In this document: positions 25,466 to 34,506 of the stretch, one piece after another | Numbering within the stretch: the stretch's first letter is position 1 | How the letters are laid out: each line of letters opens with the position of its first letter | Origin: Caulobacter sp. UNC279MFTsu5.1 | Lineage (GTDB): Bacteria; Pseudomonadota; Alphaproteobacteria; Caulobacterales; Caulobacteraceae | Direction of reading: 5' to 3' | Length of the DNA: 64,000 bases | Assembly: GCF_900114015.1 (NCBI RefSeq) | Contig: NZ_FORN01000006.1 | Span: 124,001 to 188,000, forward strand | Notes under the pieces: model-generated | What the model was told of the DNA's origin: nothing | Database searches by the model: none | What the model saw: only the letters and a program-made list of their open reading frames with translations | Made by a program: the position numbers and the translations under genes

Positions 25466-26155
25466 ATGACCACCGCCACCGCGCCCCATCTTCCTGTCCT
25501 ATCTCTCGAAAAAGTGACCTTGACCCTGCCCTCGGCGGCGGGGCCGGTGAACATCCTGCGCGGCGTGGACCTGGCCGTGTCGCCCGGCGAACGGCTGGCG
25601 GTGATCGGCCCGTCGGGCTCGGGCAAGTCGTCGCTGATCGCGGTCGGGGCCGGGCTGGAACAGCCGACCGCGGGCGCGGTGCGCCTGTTCGGCCAGGATC
25701 TGGCCCGGCTCGACGAGGACGGCCGGGCCCGCCTGCGCCGGGGCCGTGCGGCCCTGGTCTTCCAGGCCTTCCACCTGCTGCCCAACATGACGGCCGAGGA
25801 GAACGTCGCCACCCCGCTGGAGATCGCCGGCGCCAGGGAGGCGCTGACCACCGCCCGCCAGTGGCTGGGCCGCGTGGGGCTGTCGGCCCGCCTGACCCAC
25901 TATCCGCACCAGCTGTCGGGCGGCGAACAGCAGCGCGTGGCCCTGGCCCGCGCCCTGGCCGCCCGTCCGGCCCTGCTGTTCGCCGACGAGCCGACCGGCA
26001 ACCTGGATTCCAAGACCGCCGCCATCGTCGCCGACCTGATGTTCGACCTCGTCGCCGAGGCGGGCGCGGCCCTGGTCATGGTCACCCACGACCCCGTCCT
26101 GGCCGAGCGCGCCGACCGCATCGCGCGGATGGGCGACGGAAAGATCGAAGCCTGA
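25466..26155 (+). CDS. ybbA: ABC transporter ATPase (YbbA/LolD-like)
   Basis: 229 residues. Walker A GPSGSGKSS, signature LSGGEQQRVALARALA and Walker B LLFADEPTGNLD are all intact, the last two typical of the MacB/LolD group. Its stop overlaps the start of the permease gene (TGATG), implying a complex. CAGGAAG precedes the ATG. The family is thought to move lipids or lipoproteins or act as a mechanotransmitter; the substrate is not known. Confidence 0.9.
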   Translation: MTTATAPHLPVLSLEKVTLTLPSAAGPVNILRGVDLAVSPGERLAVIGPSGSGKSSLIAVGAGLEQPTAGAVRLFGQDLARLDEDGRARLRRGRAALVFQAFHLLPNMTAEENVATPLEIAGAREALTTARQWLGRVGLSARLTHYPHQLSGGEQQRVALARALAARPALLFADEPTGNLDSKTAAIVADLMFDLVAEAGAALVMVTHDPVLAERADRIARMGDGKIEA

Positions 26156-28668
26156 TGCCGGCGCTCTCCTTCCGCCTCGCCGCCCGCGAGCTGCGCTCGG
26201 GCGTTCGGGGCTTTCGGATCTTCCTGGCCTGCCTGGCCCTGGGCGTGGCCGCCATCGCCGCCGCCGGCTCGACGGCCGAGGCCTTCCGTCACGGCCTGTC
26301 CAGCCAGGCCCGCGAGATCCTGGGCGGCGACCTCTATTTCTCGGTCGAGAACCGCGACTTCACGCCCGCCGAACGCGCGGCGTTCGACCGGCTGGGAACC
26401 ACCACCTACACCGCCGCCGCGCGGGCCATGGCCGAGGCGCCGACCGGCGACCGGCGGTTGGTCAGCCTGCGCGGCGTCGACGGCCGCTTCCCTCTGGCCG
26501 GGACCGTCAAGGTCGACGGCGCGCCCGACCTGAAGACCGCCCTGGCCGATCGCGACGGCGTGCCCGGCGCGGCGGTCGAGCCGGCCCTGCTGGACCGCCT
26601 GCGCCTGAAGCTGGGCGACCGCTTCACGGCCGGGCCGGCGACCCTGAGAGCCGCCGCCGTGCTGGTCAGCGAGCCGGACGGCCTGTCGCGAGGCTTCGCC
26701 CTGGGGCCGCGCGTGCTGGTGCGCCGCGAGGTGCTGGAGCGCTCGGGCCTGCTGGCCCCTGGCGGCCTCTCCGGCCGCGCCGTCCGCATCGCCCTGCCCG
26801 CCGGCCAGGACCCGCGCGCGGTCGGCAAGGCCGTGCAGGCCCGGTTCCCCCAGGCCGGCCTGGAGGCCCGCGACCGCCTCGACGCCGCCCCCGGCGCGCG
26901 CCGCCTGATCGACCAGCTGGAATATTTCCTGGGCTTCATCGGCCTGGCCTCGCTGGTGGCCGGCGGCCTGGGCGTGGCGGGCGCGGTCGGCGCCTACCTC
27001 GCGACGCGAGAGCCCTCCATCGCCGTGCTCAAGGCCCTGGGCGCCGACGGGGCGCTGATCCGCAACCTCTACCTGATCCAGATCAGCCTGCTGGCCGCCC
27101 TGGGCGTGGCCATCGGCCTGGCGGTCGGGGCGGTCGCGCCGCTGATCCTGGGCCAGGTCGCCGGTTCGTCCCTGCCGATCCCCGCCCTGTTCGCGGTCTA
27201 TCCCTGGCCCCTGGCCAAGGCCGGACTGTTCGGCCTGCTGGCGGCGGCGGCCTTCTCGCTGGTCCCCTTGGCCCGGGCGCGGCGCACGCCGCCCTCGGCC
27301 CTGTTCCGGCGGACCTTAGGCGGCGGCGTTCCGCTGGGCTTGGAGACCCTCGGGGCGGTGCTGGCCGGCGCGGGCCTGGCCGCCCTGGCCGTGGCCACCG
27401 CCCCCACGCCGATCGCCGCCGCGATCATGATCGTCGGGGTGGCCGTCGCGTTCGCGGTCCTCTGGGCCCTGGGCCGCGCGGCCGCCTGGGGCGCGGGCAA
27501 GGTTCGACGCCTGGCGGCCGGCCCCGCCAAGCTGGGCCTGGCCAACCTGGCCGGACCGCGCTCGGCCGCCCGCACCGCCAGCCCGGCCATCGGCCTGGGC
27601 GTGGCCTTGCTGGCCTGCGTCGTGCTGATCCAGTCGGCCCTGCTGGCTCAGATCACCACCACCGCCCCGCGCACGGCCCCGGCCATGGTGTTCACCGAGA
27701 TCCCCGGCGACCAGGCCGCCGCCTTCGACGCCGAGGTCGCCAGGGTCATGCCGCTGACGCCCGATACCTATCTGCGCCTGCCCTTCGCCACCGGCCGGAT
27801 CAGCGGCCTGAAGGGCGAACCGGTCGACAAGGACAGGATCAAGCCCGGCCAGCGCTGGGCCTTCGACAACGACATCGGCATGACCCTGCTGCCCGGCGCT
27901 CCAAAAGATGGCGAGACCGTCGCCGGCCGGTGGTGGACGCCCGACTACGCCGGCCCGCCGCTGCTGGCCCTGAACGCCGAGCTGGCCGAGGGCGCGGGGC
28001 TGAAGGTCGGCGACACCGTCACCCTGACCCTCCTGGGCCGCGACCTCGAGGCCCGAATCGCGGTGCTGCGCAAGATCGAGTTCGGCGGCTTCGGCCCCAA
28101 CTTCAACGTCGTGCTGAACGCCCGGGCCCTGGAGGGCGCGGACCTGCGCAACGTCGCCATCGCCCGGCTGGGCCAGGCCCAGGAGGCCGCCCTGACCCGC
28201 CGGCTGGGCGACAGCTTTCCGTCGGTCAACGTGATCAGCGTCCGCGAGCAGTTGGACGCCGCCGCCGCCCTGTTCGACCGCCTGGCCCTGGCCGTGCGCG
28301 GCGCGGCGGCGGTGGCGGGTCTGGCGGGCCTGCTCGTCCTGGCCGGGGCCATCGCCGCTGGAGCGCGGGCCCGGGCGCGCGAGGCCGCGACCCTGAAGGT
28401 GCTGGGCGCCACGCGCGGCCAGATCCTGGCCGCCTACGCCATCGAGTACGGCGCGGTCGGGCTGATCGCCGGCGCCGCGGGCGTGGCCCTGGGCTTCGCC
28501 GCCGCCTGGCCGGTGGTGGTCAAGGTGTTCGAGGCCCGCTGGAGCGTCGACTGGGGCGGGGTCATGATCCTGCTGGCCGGCGCGGCGGGGCTTTCGATGG
28601 CGGGGGGCCTCTTGGCGGCGGCCCTGGCCTTGTCCCAACGGCCGGCGCCGGTGCTGCGGGCGGAATGA
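26155..28668 (+). CDS. ybbP: FtsX-like ABC permease (YbbP-like)
   Basis: 837 residues with an N-terminal helix (FRIFLACLALGVAAIAAAG), two FtsX/MacB-type permease domains, each with three or four helices, and a large extracytoplasmic part. EAATLKVLGATRGQIL is the coupling-helix region of the FtsX domain. It starts within the ybbA stop codon. The last 107 bases overlap the convergent VanY-like gene. Confidence 0.88.
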   Translation: MPALSFRLAARELRSGVRGFRIFLACLALGVAAIAAAGSTAEAFRHGLSSQAREILGGDLYFSVENRDFTPAERAAFDRLGTTTYTAAARAMAEAPTGDRRLVSLRGVDGRFPLAGTVKVDGAPDLKTALADRDGVPGAAVEPALLDRLRLKLGDRFTAGPATLRAAAVLVSEPDGLSRGFALGPRVLVRREVLERSGLLAPGGLSGRAVRIALPAGQDPRAVGKAVQARFPQAGLEARDRLDAAPGARRLIDQLEYFLGFIGLASLVAGGLGVAGAVGAYLATREPSIAVLKALGADGALIRNLYLIQISLLAALGVAIGLAVGAVAPLILGQVAGSSLPIPALFAVYPWPLAKAGLFGLLAAAAFSLVPLARARRTPPSALFRRTLGGGVPLGLETLGAVLAGAGLAALAVATAPTPIAAAIMIVGVAVAFAVLWALGRAAAWGAGKVRRLAAGPAKLGLANLAGPRSAARTASPAIGLGVALLACVVLIQSALLAQITTTAPRTAPAMVFTEIPGDQAAAFDAEVARVMPLTPDTYLRLPFATGRISGLKGEPVDKDRIKPGQRWAFDNDIGMTLLPGAPKDGETVAGRWWTPDYAGPPLLALNAELAEGAGLKVGDTVTLTLLGRDLEARIAVLRKIEFGGFGPNFNVVLNARALEGADLRNVAIARLGQAQEAALTRRLGDSFPSVNVISVREQLDAAAALFDRLALAVRGAAAVAGLAGLLVLAGAIAAGARARAREAATLKVLGATRGQILAAYAIEYGAVGLIAGAAGVALGFAAAWPVVVKVFEARWSVDWGGVMILLAGAAGLSMAGGLLAAALALSQRPAPVLRAE

Positions 28669-29713
28669 GCAGCGGGTCGCCGGGCCGGCCCGAGCCGGCC
28701 AGCGGCAGGCTGGCGATCGGCACGCCCGGCAGCATCGGCTCGCCCGTCCACTCCCAATGCCAGGGCTCGAACCCGTAGTTGACGAAGCCGAACCGCCCGG
28801 CGTTGGCGACCAGCCAGCGATAGACGTCCGACCTGGCCATCGCCAGCCGGTTGGGGTCGGAGCTGGAGTCGGGGCCGAACCCCGGCGCGGCGGCGATGAA
28901 CAGGTCCATGGCCAGGCCGGTGCGGTGGGCCGAGCAGATGGTGCGCGACACGCCCTGGCAATTGTTGTCCTGGGCGCAGCGGGCGGCGTCGGCGGCGGGG
29001 TCGCGGAAGCCGGAGAACAGGGTCAGGGCGCGCGGATCGTGCACCACGCCGGCCGCCTTGGCCTCGGCGACCATCCGGCGATAGGCCTCCAGGGCGCCCG
29101 GCCGCAGCTGGATGGTCTTGCCGCCGTAGCTTTCCTCGGGCCTGGCGGTGGACAGCAGGGCGACCGGCGGCGCGCCGGGGCAGATCCCCTGGCCGTTGAT
29201 CATCACGAACGGCCGCGCCCGGTGCCAGCGCGTCAGCATGACGTTGAAGGTCTCCGGATCGAAGGTCCCGCTCGACTTCAAGCCGTGACCGCCCTGCCAG
29301 CGGGCCAGGGCGGCGGCGAAGCGGGGCGTGCCCGGGCCGCAGGCCGTCTGGATCTCGTGGGCGACGCGGGGCGCGTAGATCTCCCAGCCGGTCTCGGCGC
29401 GGCCGAACGGCGCCCAGGCCATGGTGGCCAGAGAGGCGGCGTTGACCGGGGCGGCGCTGGCCGAGGCGCCGCCGGCCTGGCAGTCCTCGGGCGTCCCGTC
29501 GGCGGCCCGGGCTAGGCCCGGGGCGGCCGGCGGGTCGTTGGACGGCAGGTAGGTCGGCGGCTCATAGGCCTGCGGCTCTCGCGGCGCCGAGGCCGAGGGC
29601 GGCGGCGAGGCCGGCGCGGGCCGGGCGCCGGGCCACAGCACCCACGCGACGAAGGCGGCGACCAGCACCGCCAGTCCGCCCAGAGCCCAGATCAGCCGAC
29701 GCAAGATCTTCAA
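28562..29713 (-). CDS. VanY-type D-alanyl-D-alanine carboxypeptidase, membrane-anchored
   Basis: 383 residues. An N-terminal helix (IWALGGLAVLVAAFVAWVLW) anchors it, and a Pro-rich linker follows. The zinc peptidase core has SGFRDPAADAARC, SAHRTGLAMDLF (SxHxxGxAxD) and FEPWHWEW (ExxHW), all expected metal and catalytic residues. It would trim peptidoglycan stem peptides. The TTG at 29,713 was chosen because GAGGAG lies seven bases upstream; an ATG at 29,797 would overlap the divergent gene's start. The Pro-rich tail is encoded inside the 3' end of ybbP. Confidence 0.82.
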   Translation of the reverse strand: MKILRRLIWALGGLAVLVAAFVAWVLWPGARPAPASPPPSASAPREPQAYEPPTYLPSNDPPAAPGLARAADGTPEDCQAGGASASAAPVNAASLATMAWAPFGRAETGWEIYAPRVAHEIQTACGPGTPRFAAALARWQGGHGLKSSGTFDPETFNVMLTRWHRARPFVMINGQGICPGAPPVALLSTARPEESYGGKTIQLRPGALEAYRRMVAEAKAAGVVHDPRALTLFSGFRDPAADAARCAQDNNCQGVSRTICSAHRTGLAMDLFIAAAPGFGPDSSSDPNRLAMARSDVYRWLVANAGRFGFVNYGFEPWHWEWTGEPMLPGVPIASLPLAGSGRPGDPLLIPPAAPAPAVGTRPGPPPRGPPPSKAPPRRPAGS

Positions 29714-29795
29714 CCGGGGCTCCTCGGCGGGAAGGGAACTTCGCCATGCCTCAAGGCTTGAGAGGGGCAAGGCGTTCCCGCCTCGGAGTCTTGGC

Positions 29796-30887
29796 ATGTC
29801 CCCGCCCCTGCGTCCTGTCGTCCTGTTGCTCGGCTGCCTGGCGGTCATGGCGGCCTGCTCCGACCCCGCCCCGCGGCAGGAGAAGCCGGCGGCGGCGAAG
29901 CCCGCCGCGCCGCCGGTCCCGCCGCGGCCGCCCGTGGCCGCCCCCCCGCCCGCCCCGGCCGCGCCCTCGCCCCTGGCCCAGGCCGTGAACGCCGCCGCCT
30001 TCGATCCGGCCGCCACAACGCCGCAGGCCAAGCAGGCCTATCTGGTCCGCGCCCAGGTGCTGCTGGACCGCGCCCACATCTCGCCGGGTGTGATCGACGG
30101 CCGGGAGGGTTCGAACCTGACCCTGGCGATCGGCGCCTTCCAGGCGGCCCGCCGCCTGACCGTCGACGGCCAGCTGAACCCCGCGACCTGGGACGCCCTG
30201 GTCGCCGACGCCGCTCCGGTCCTGACCGACTACGTGATCACGCCGCAGGACGTGGCCGGGCCGTTCACGCCGAACATCCCCAAGGACGACTACGAGGCGA
30301 TGGCCAGTTTGCCGGCCCTCGGCTACGCCTCGCCGCTGGAGGCCCTGGCCGAGAAGTTCCACATGGACGAGCCGCTGCTGCAGGCCCTCAATCCCGGTGT
30401 CGACTTCTCCAGGGCCGGAACCACCATCGTCGTCGCCGCCCTGGGTCCCGACGGCCTGGACGGCAAGGTCGCCCGCATCGAGATCGACAACGCCAGGGGC
30501 GTGCTCAAGGCCTATGCCGACGACGGCAGGCTGCTGGCGGTCTATCCGGCCACGGTCGGCAGCACCGAGCGCCCCGCCCCGGTCGGCGAATGGGCGGTCA
30601 ACACCGTGGCCCCACGCCCGACCTACACCTTCGATCCCGCGCGCCTGACCTTCGGCAAGCCCAAGGCCAAGCTGACCCTCAAGCCCGGGCCGAACAATCC
30701 GGTGGGCTCGACCTGGATCGACCTGACCAAGGACACCTACGGCATCCACGGCACGCCCGACCCCAAGCTGGTCAACAAGCGGGCCTCGCACGGCTGCGTG
30801 CGGTTGACCAACTGGGACGCGGCCGAGCTGGGGGCGGCGGTGCAGAAGGGCGCCAAGGTGGTGTTCGAGGGCAAGCCGGTGCGGTGA
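29796..30887 (+). CDS. L,D-transpeptidase (YkuD family) lipoprotein with PG-binding repeat
   Basis: 363 residues. The lipobox LAVMAAC is followed by a Pro/Ala-rich linker and a PG-binding_1-like helical repeat (LTLAIGAFQAARRLTVDGQL). The YkuD domain has HGTPDPKLVNKRASHGCVRL with catalytic Cys334. It forms 3-3 crosslinks or attaches proteins to the wall. Its divergent neighbour is also a peptidoglycan enzyme, and the 82-base gap could hold shared control. Confidence 0.9.
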   Translation: MSPPLRPVVLLLGCLAVMAACSDPAPRQEKPAAAKPAAPPVPPRPPVAAPPPAPAAPSPLAQAVNAAAFDPAATTPQAKQAYLVRAQVLLDRAHISPGVIDGREGSNLTLAIGAFQAARRLTVDGQLNPATWDALVADAAPVLTDYVITPQDVAGPFTPNIPKDDYEAMASLPALGYASPLEALAEKFHMDEPLLQALNPGVDFSRAGTTIVVAALGPDGLDGKVARIEIDNARGVLKAYADDGRLLAVYPATVGSTERPAPVGEWAVNTVAPRPTYTFDPARLTFGKPKAKLTLKPGPNNPVGSTWIDLTKDTYGIHGTPDPKLVNKRASHGCVRLTNWDAAELGAAVQKGAKVVFEGKPVR

Positions 30888-30890
30888 CCG

Positions 30891-31002
30891 CTTGCCCCCT
30901 TCGGACCGCTTCGCGGTCGTCTTCCCCCAGAGGGAAGAGCGCTCTAGGCCCCGCCCCTTATGGGGGGCGGACAGACGGCGAAGCCGTCAGGTTGGGGGCA
31001 AG
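30891..31002. repeat. Dispersed C-rich palindrome, family B
   Basis: Outer arms CTTGCCCCCTT and GGTTGGGGGCAAG enclose blocks such as CTTCGCGG and GACGGCGAAGCCGTC. It fills the gap between two convergent genes and may act as a bidirectional stop. Confidence 0.7.
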
Positions 31003-33015
31003 TCAGATCGCCAAGCGCAGTCCGACACGGATAATCCGCGGCGCCGTATAGCCCGCCACGCCGTCGGCCGTGCGCGAGGTCTGGATGTCGGCGTCCAGCA
31101 GGTTGTCGCCCGCCACATAGGCCGTCACCAGCGGCCGCACCCGCCAATCCAGGCGGGCGTCCAGGCGCCAGGCCGGATCCAGCACGCGGCTGTTGAGGTC
31201 GTCGTCAAACCGCTTGCCCTCCCAGGTCAGGTCGGTGGCCAGGGTCAGCTTCTCGGTCAGCTCGGCCGACAAGCCCGTCGTGGCGCTCCACACCGGGGCC
31301 TGGGCCGGGCGCTTGCCGGTCAGCTGCGGGGCGGTCGAACCGCCGTCGATGCGGGCGTCGGTGACCGACAAGGCCGAGCTCAGGGTCACGGCGCCGACCT
31401 TGCGCTCGGCCCTTCCTTCCAGGCCGACGGCGTCGATGGTCCCGGCGTTCTGGCGCTGGCGCAGCACGCCGCCGGCCGGGATGAAGCCGCCGATCGGGAA
31501 GGTTCCCGGACCAGCGCCCAGGGTGACGTTGACGATCGGGTCCTCGATCCGGTTCCAGAACGCCGTGGCCTCGATCAATCCGTTGTCGCCCTTGTGCGAG
31601 ACGCCGGCCTCCAGCCCCTGCAGGCGCTCGGGCTTCAATCCGGCATTGGCCTCGGTGACGTCGTTGCCCACCCGGAACGGGCGGTAGAGCTCGTTGAGAC
31701 TGGCGGGCCGGAAGCCGGTGTAGCCGGCCAGGCGCGCCGTCGTCCCACCGCCCAGGTCGCGGGTCACGCCCAAACGGCCGCTGACCACCTCGCCGTCGCG
31801 GTCGGCCGGACGCTGGTCCAGCAGCACGGCCCCGGTCAGGGCGTTGCGCTCGACCCGGAAGCCGTCGGTGGTCTCCCAGTGGTCCAGCCGCAGGCCGCCG
31901 GCCACCAGCCACGGACCGGTCCTCCACGAGCCGTCGGCATAGGCCCCGACCACCGAGGTCTTGCCGCCGGCCACGCGGCCCCGGGCATAGGTCCCGCCCG
32001 AATAGGCGTAGCGCTCGCGTTCCTCGCCGTCGCTCAGGCGGGCGTCGGCGCCCAGCTCCCATTCCAGCCCGCCGACCTTGCGGCGCAGGGCCCCGTTCAG
32101 GCCCCAGCCGGTGGCCGGGGTCTTGTCCTGGCTGTTGGCCGGGGTGGTGGCCGAGCGGTCGGCCGCCACGGCGACGGAGCTGTTGAACAGGTCGCTGGTC
32201 CGCCGCCAGGCCTGCAGCTTCCAGCCCAGGGCCGCGCCGCGCGGGGCCTTGACCAGGGTGGCGCTGAACACGTTGCCCGAGGCGTTGGCCCCCGCCCCGG
32301 CCAGCCCCGCCCGGCGATCCTCCTCGAAGAAGCCGCCGCGCAGCGACAGCAGGCCCAGGCGCGTGGCCATGTCGACGCGGCCGGAAATGCTCTTGGCCTC
32401 CAGGTCGGTCCGGGTGTCGGCCGCGCCCCGGGCGTCGCCGCGCACCGGCACGTAGCCGTCGGACCTGTCGTAGGACGCCGCGCCGAAGAATTCGAACCGG
32501 CCCAGGGTCGAGACCGCCGCGGCCGAAGCGCGTTGGCTGCCCAGCTCGCCGAGCGAGACGTCGGCGGCGATGCCGGCGTCGCGTTCCTTCAGCCCGATGA
32601 CGCCGGTCAGGGCGCCGGCCCCGTAGGGTCCCGCCCCCGCGCCGCGCACGATGTCGATCCCGGCTAGGGAGTCCGGGGCCAACTGCGACCAGATCACCCA
32701 GCCGCCGAACGGGTCGTTCAGCGGCACGCCGTCCAGGGTGACCAGGGTTCGACCCGCGCCCGACGGGGCGATGGCCCGCAGGCTGATCCCCTGGGTGGTC
32801 GGATTGGCCGACAGGCTGGAGGTGCGGCGAAACAGCGAGACGCCCGGCGTCTGGCCCACCGCCTCGTCGACCCGCTGGGACTTGGCCAGGTCGCCCTCCC
32901 CCAGGTGGACGACCGAGAAGGCCGCCTCGGCGGCGGCCGGCGGCAGGCGGGCGGCGGTGACGATCACCTGCTCGACATAGGACGCTTCAGCGGCGGGCGG
33001 CGTGTCGACGGGCAT
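31003..33015 (-). CDS. TonB-dependent receptor without recognisable signal peptide
   Basis: 670 residues from the ATG at 33,015. EQVIVTAARLPP is the TonB-box region; the plug has QTPGVSLFRR, GRTLVTLDGVPLNDPFGGWV and GAGAGPYGAGALTGVIGL, and the barrel ends VGLRLAI. Plug wording resembles small siderophore- or cobalamin-type receptors rather than the carbohydrate receptor at 5273. The frame stays open to 33,096, but neither start gives a hydrophobic signal sequence, so the 5' end may be damaged by frameshift or deletion. GAGG lies before the ATG. Ligand unknown. Confidence 0.8.
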   Translation of the reverse strand: MPVDTPPAAEASYVEQVIVTAARLPPAAAEAAFSVVHLGEGDLAKSQRVDEAVGQTPGVSLFRRTSSLSANPTTQGISLRAIAPSGAGRTLVTLDGVPLNDPFGGWVIWSQLAPDSLAGIDIVRGAGAGPYGAGALTGVIGLKERDAGIAADVSLGELGSQRASAAAVSTLGRFEFFGAASYDRSDGYVPVRGDARGAADTRTDLEAKSISGRVDMATRLGLLSLRGGFFEEDRRAGLAGAGANASGNVFSATLVKAPRGAALGWKLQAWRRTSDLFNSSVAVAADRSATTPANSQDKTPATGWGLNGALRRKVGGLEWELGADARLSDGEERERYAYSGGTYARGRVAGGKTSVVGAYADGSWRTGPWLVAGGLRLDHWETTDGFRVERNALTGAVLLDQRPADRDGEVVSGRLGVTRDLGGGTTARLAGYTGFRPASLNELYRPFRVGNDVTEANAGLKPERLQGLEAGVSHKGDNGLIEATAFWNRIEDPIVNVTLGAGPGTFPIGGFIPAGGVLRQRQNAGTIDAVGLEGRAERKVGAVTLSSALSVTDARIDGGSTAPQLTGKRPAQAPVWSATTGLSAELTEKLTLATDLTWEGKRFDDDLNSRVLDPAWRLDARLDWRVRPLVTAYVAGDNLLDADIQTSRTADGVAGYTAPRIIRVGLRLAI

Positions 33016-33222
33016 GGAAATCCTCGCGAGGGGCGTGGTCAACGACCTAGCCCGCTTCGCGCGGCGGAAGAACGGCGCAGGTCGCGGCGGTTGCATTTTC
33101 CGCCGCCTGGACAGGGAGATCTACGGTCTCAGCGTCGTTTCGACGGGCGCGGGAGAGACCCGCGAGCCCTCTCATCCGCTCCCGCGCCCGCAAGGGGGAC
33201 GATCGGATATAATCCATAACGA

Positions 33223-33362
33223 CTGTCATCCCGGACAAGCCCAGCGAAAGCCACGCGCAGATCCGGGACCACGGGAAGCGCATGCGCTCAGGCCCCGGTC
33301 CCGGATCTTCGCGCTACCCGCCGCTAGGCGGGCCGCTTGCGCACCCCGAGGCCGGGATGACA
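33223..33362. repeat. Dispersed intergenic palindrome, family A (long form)
   Basis: TGTCATCCCGG at the left end and CCGGGATGACA at the right enclose GATCCGGGA, GGTCCCGGATC and a GCCCGCC-type inner hairpin. It sits in the 404-base gene-free gap 33,016-33,419; the rest of the gap shows only an AT-rich GGATATAATCC near 33,205 and no gene. Confidence 0.8.
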
Positions 33363-33419
33363 CCCGTTTTTCGGTGCATGCGATCGTCTTCCCCGCCAGG
33401 TGGAGAAGGACCGCGATGA

Positions 33420-34325
33420 TCAGCAGCTCCCCGGATTGTCCCGCTTCAGCACGCAGATCATCTTGGCGCCGCGCGGCGCGCCGTAGACGGCGACCAGGCG
33501 GCTCTCCAGATAGGCCCACTTGGCCCGGGTGTCCTGGGCGGCGACGTCCATGGCGCGGTTATAGGCCGGCAGGCCGCGTTCCGTGCCGGTGGTGTCCTTG
33601 TTGAGCACCGCGTGCTTGATCCGCCCGCCGCAGTACAGCGACTCCGGAAAGCCGTCGTAGCAGCCGCTGATCAGGCCCGCTGGAAATGCGCCGCCGGCCG
33701 GCGACAGCCACGGCGCGGGCGCGGTGTTGTTCAGGCCCTGGGGATTGGCGATCGACGGCGTGGCGCGCGGCGTGTCGATCCAGTTGCTGTGCGAGTAGAA
33801 GTCCTGGGCGGCGTGGAAGGCCATGCCCATGTCCTCGAACACGTTGCACTTGGCCCGGCCCTTGACGCCGTTGAACGTGCATCCGCCGAAGATGCTGGTG
33901 CTGTCCAGCTGCAGGTTCGGCTTCACCAGGCCCGCGGCGTCGGTCACCGCGGCGTTGATGTTGTTGTAGATGTAGGTGCGGCACGAGGTCAGGATGCTCT
34001 GGGCGGTGGCGGCGCTCTGCGGATAGGCGCCGGGCGCGAAGAAGTCGCCGCCGTCGCAATGGGCGGCCTTGCTGCTCATAAGACCCCGCGCCGGATTGTC
34101 GGGCGCGCCCACCGCGCCCCAGGCGCCGTTCTTGCCGGCCAGTTGGTCCAGAGAGCTCGCCCCGAAGCCGAACGAGGCCAGGCCGCTGCGCGTGATGCGC
34201 TCGTGCTCGGCGTTCTGGCCCAGGCTGCGGATGGTGCCGAACGCCTGGGCTTTTGGCGTGAGAGCCGGGGGCGTGAGCAGGATGCAGGTGGCGACGGCCG
34301 CCAAAGCCACTGAACGCTTGCGCAT
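33420..34325 (-). CDS. Secreted protein with HET-C/phospholipase-like HxxxDFYSHSNW motif
   Basis: 301 residues from the ATG at 34,325 (GGAGG upstream). A signal peptide ends near PKAQA (residue 29). EHERITRSGL near the N-terminus and FHAAQDFYSHSNW at about residue 160 resemble the metal-binding histidine pattern shared by HET-C proteins and zinc-dependent phospholipase C. Several cysteines suggest disulfides. Function is not established; a secreted hydrolase is an inference. TTGTTATACAA just upstream is an imperfect palindrome at the promoter. Confidence 0.65.
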   Translation of the reverse strand: MRKRSVALAAVATCILLTPPALTPKAQAFGTIRSLGQNAEHERITRSGLASFGFGASSLDQLAGKNGAWGAVGAPDNPARGLMSSKAAHCDGGDFFAPGAYPQSAATAQSILTSCRTYIYNNINAAVTDAAGLVKPNLQLDSTSIFGGCTFNGVKGRAKCNVFEDMGMAFHAAQDFYSHSNWIDTPRATPSIANPQGLNNTAPAPWLSPAGGAFPAGLISGCYDGFPESLYCGGRIKHAVLNKDTTGTERGLPAYNRAMDVAAQDTRAKWAYLESRLVAVYGAPRGAKMICVLKRDNPGSC

Positions 34326-34506
34326 GACGCGACCTCCATTGTTATACAATCAAAGGTTACATCGGCGCGCGCGAAAGTACAGCCTGGATTCAACCCCGAG
34401 GCTACGGGCCAAGCCGCACCGCTGTCGGCTCGAACGCGACGCCACGCTGGGGTGGACCAACATCAAGGACGAGGTTTTCGCCCCCAAGGCTGAACGTCGG
34501 TCCGCC

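Noticed and set aside
29714..30031. Upstream extension of the VanY-like gene to 30,031
   Set aside because: It would run antisense through the L,D-transpeptidase signal peptide, whereas GAGGAG marks TTG 29,713.
33016..33222. TPP- or cobalamin-riboswitch-like leader before the second TonB receptor (GCTGAGA, GATC and GGAAAATGC on the minus strand)
   Set aside because: Order and spacing do not match the TPP fold, the ACCTGATC block is absent, and there is no B12 box. Isolated words are not enough.
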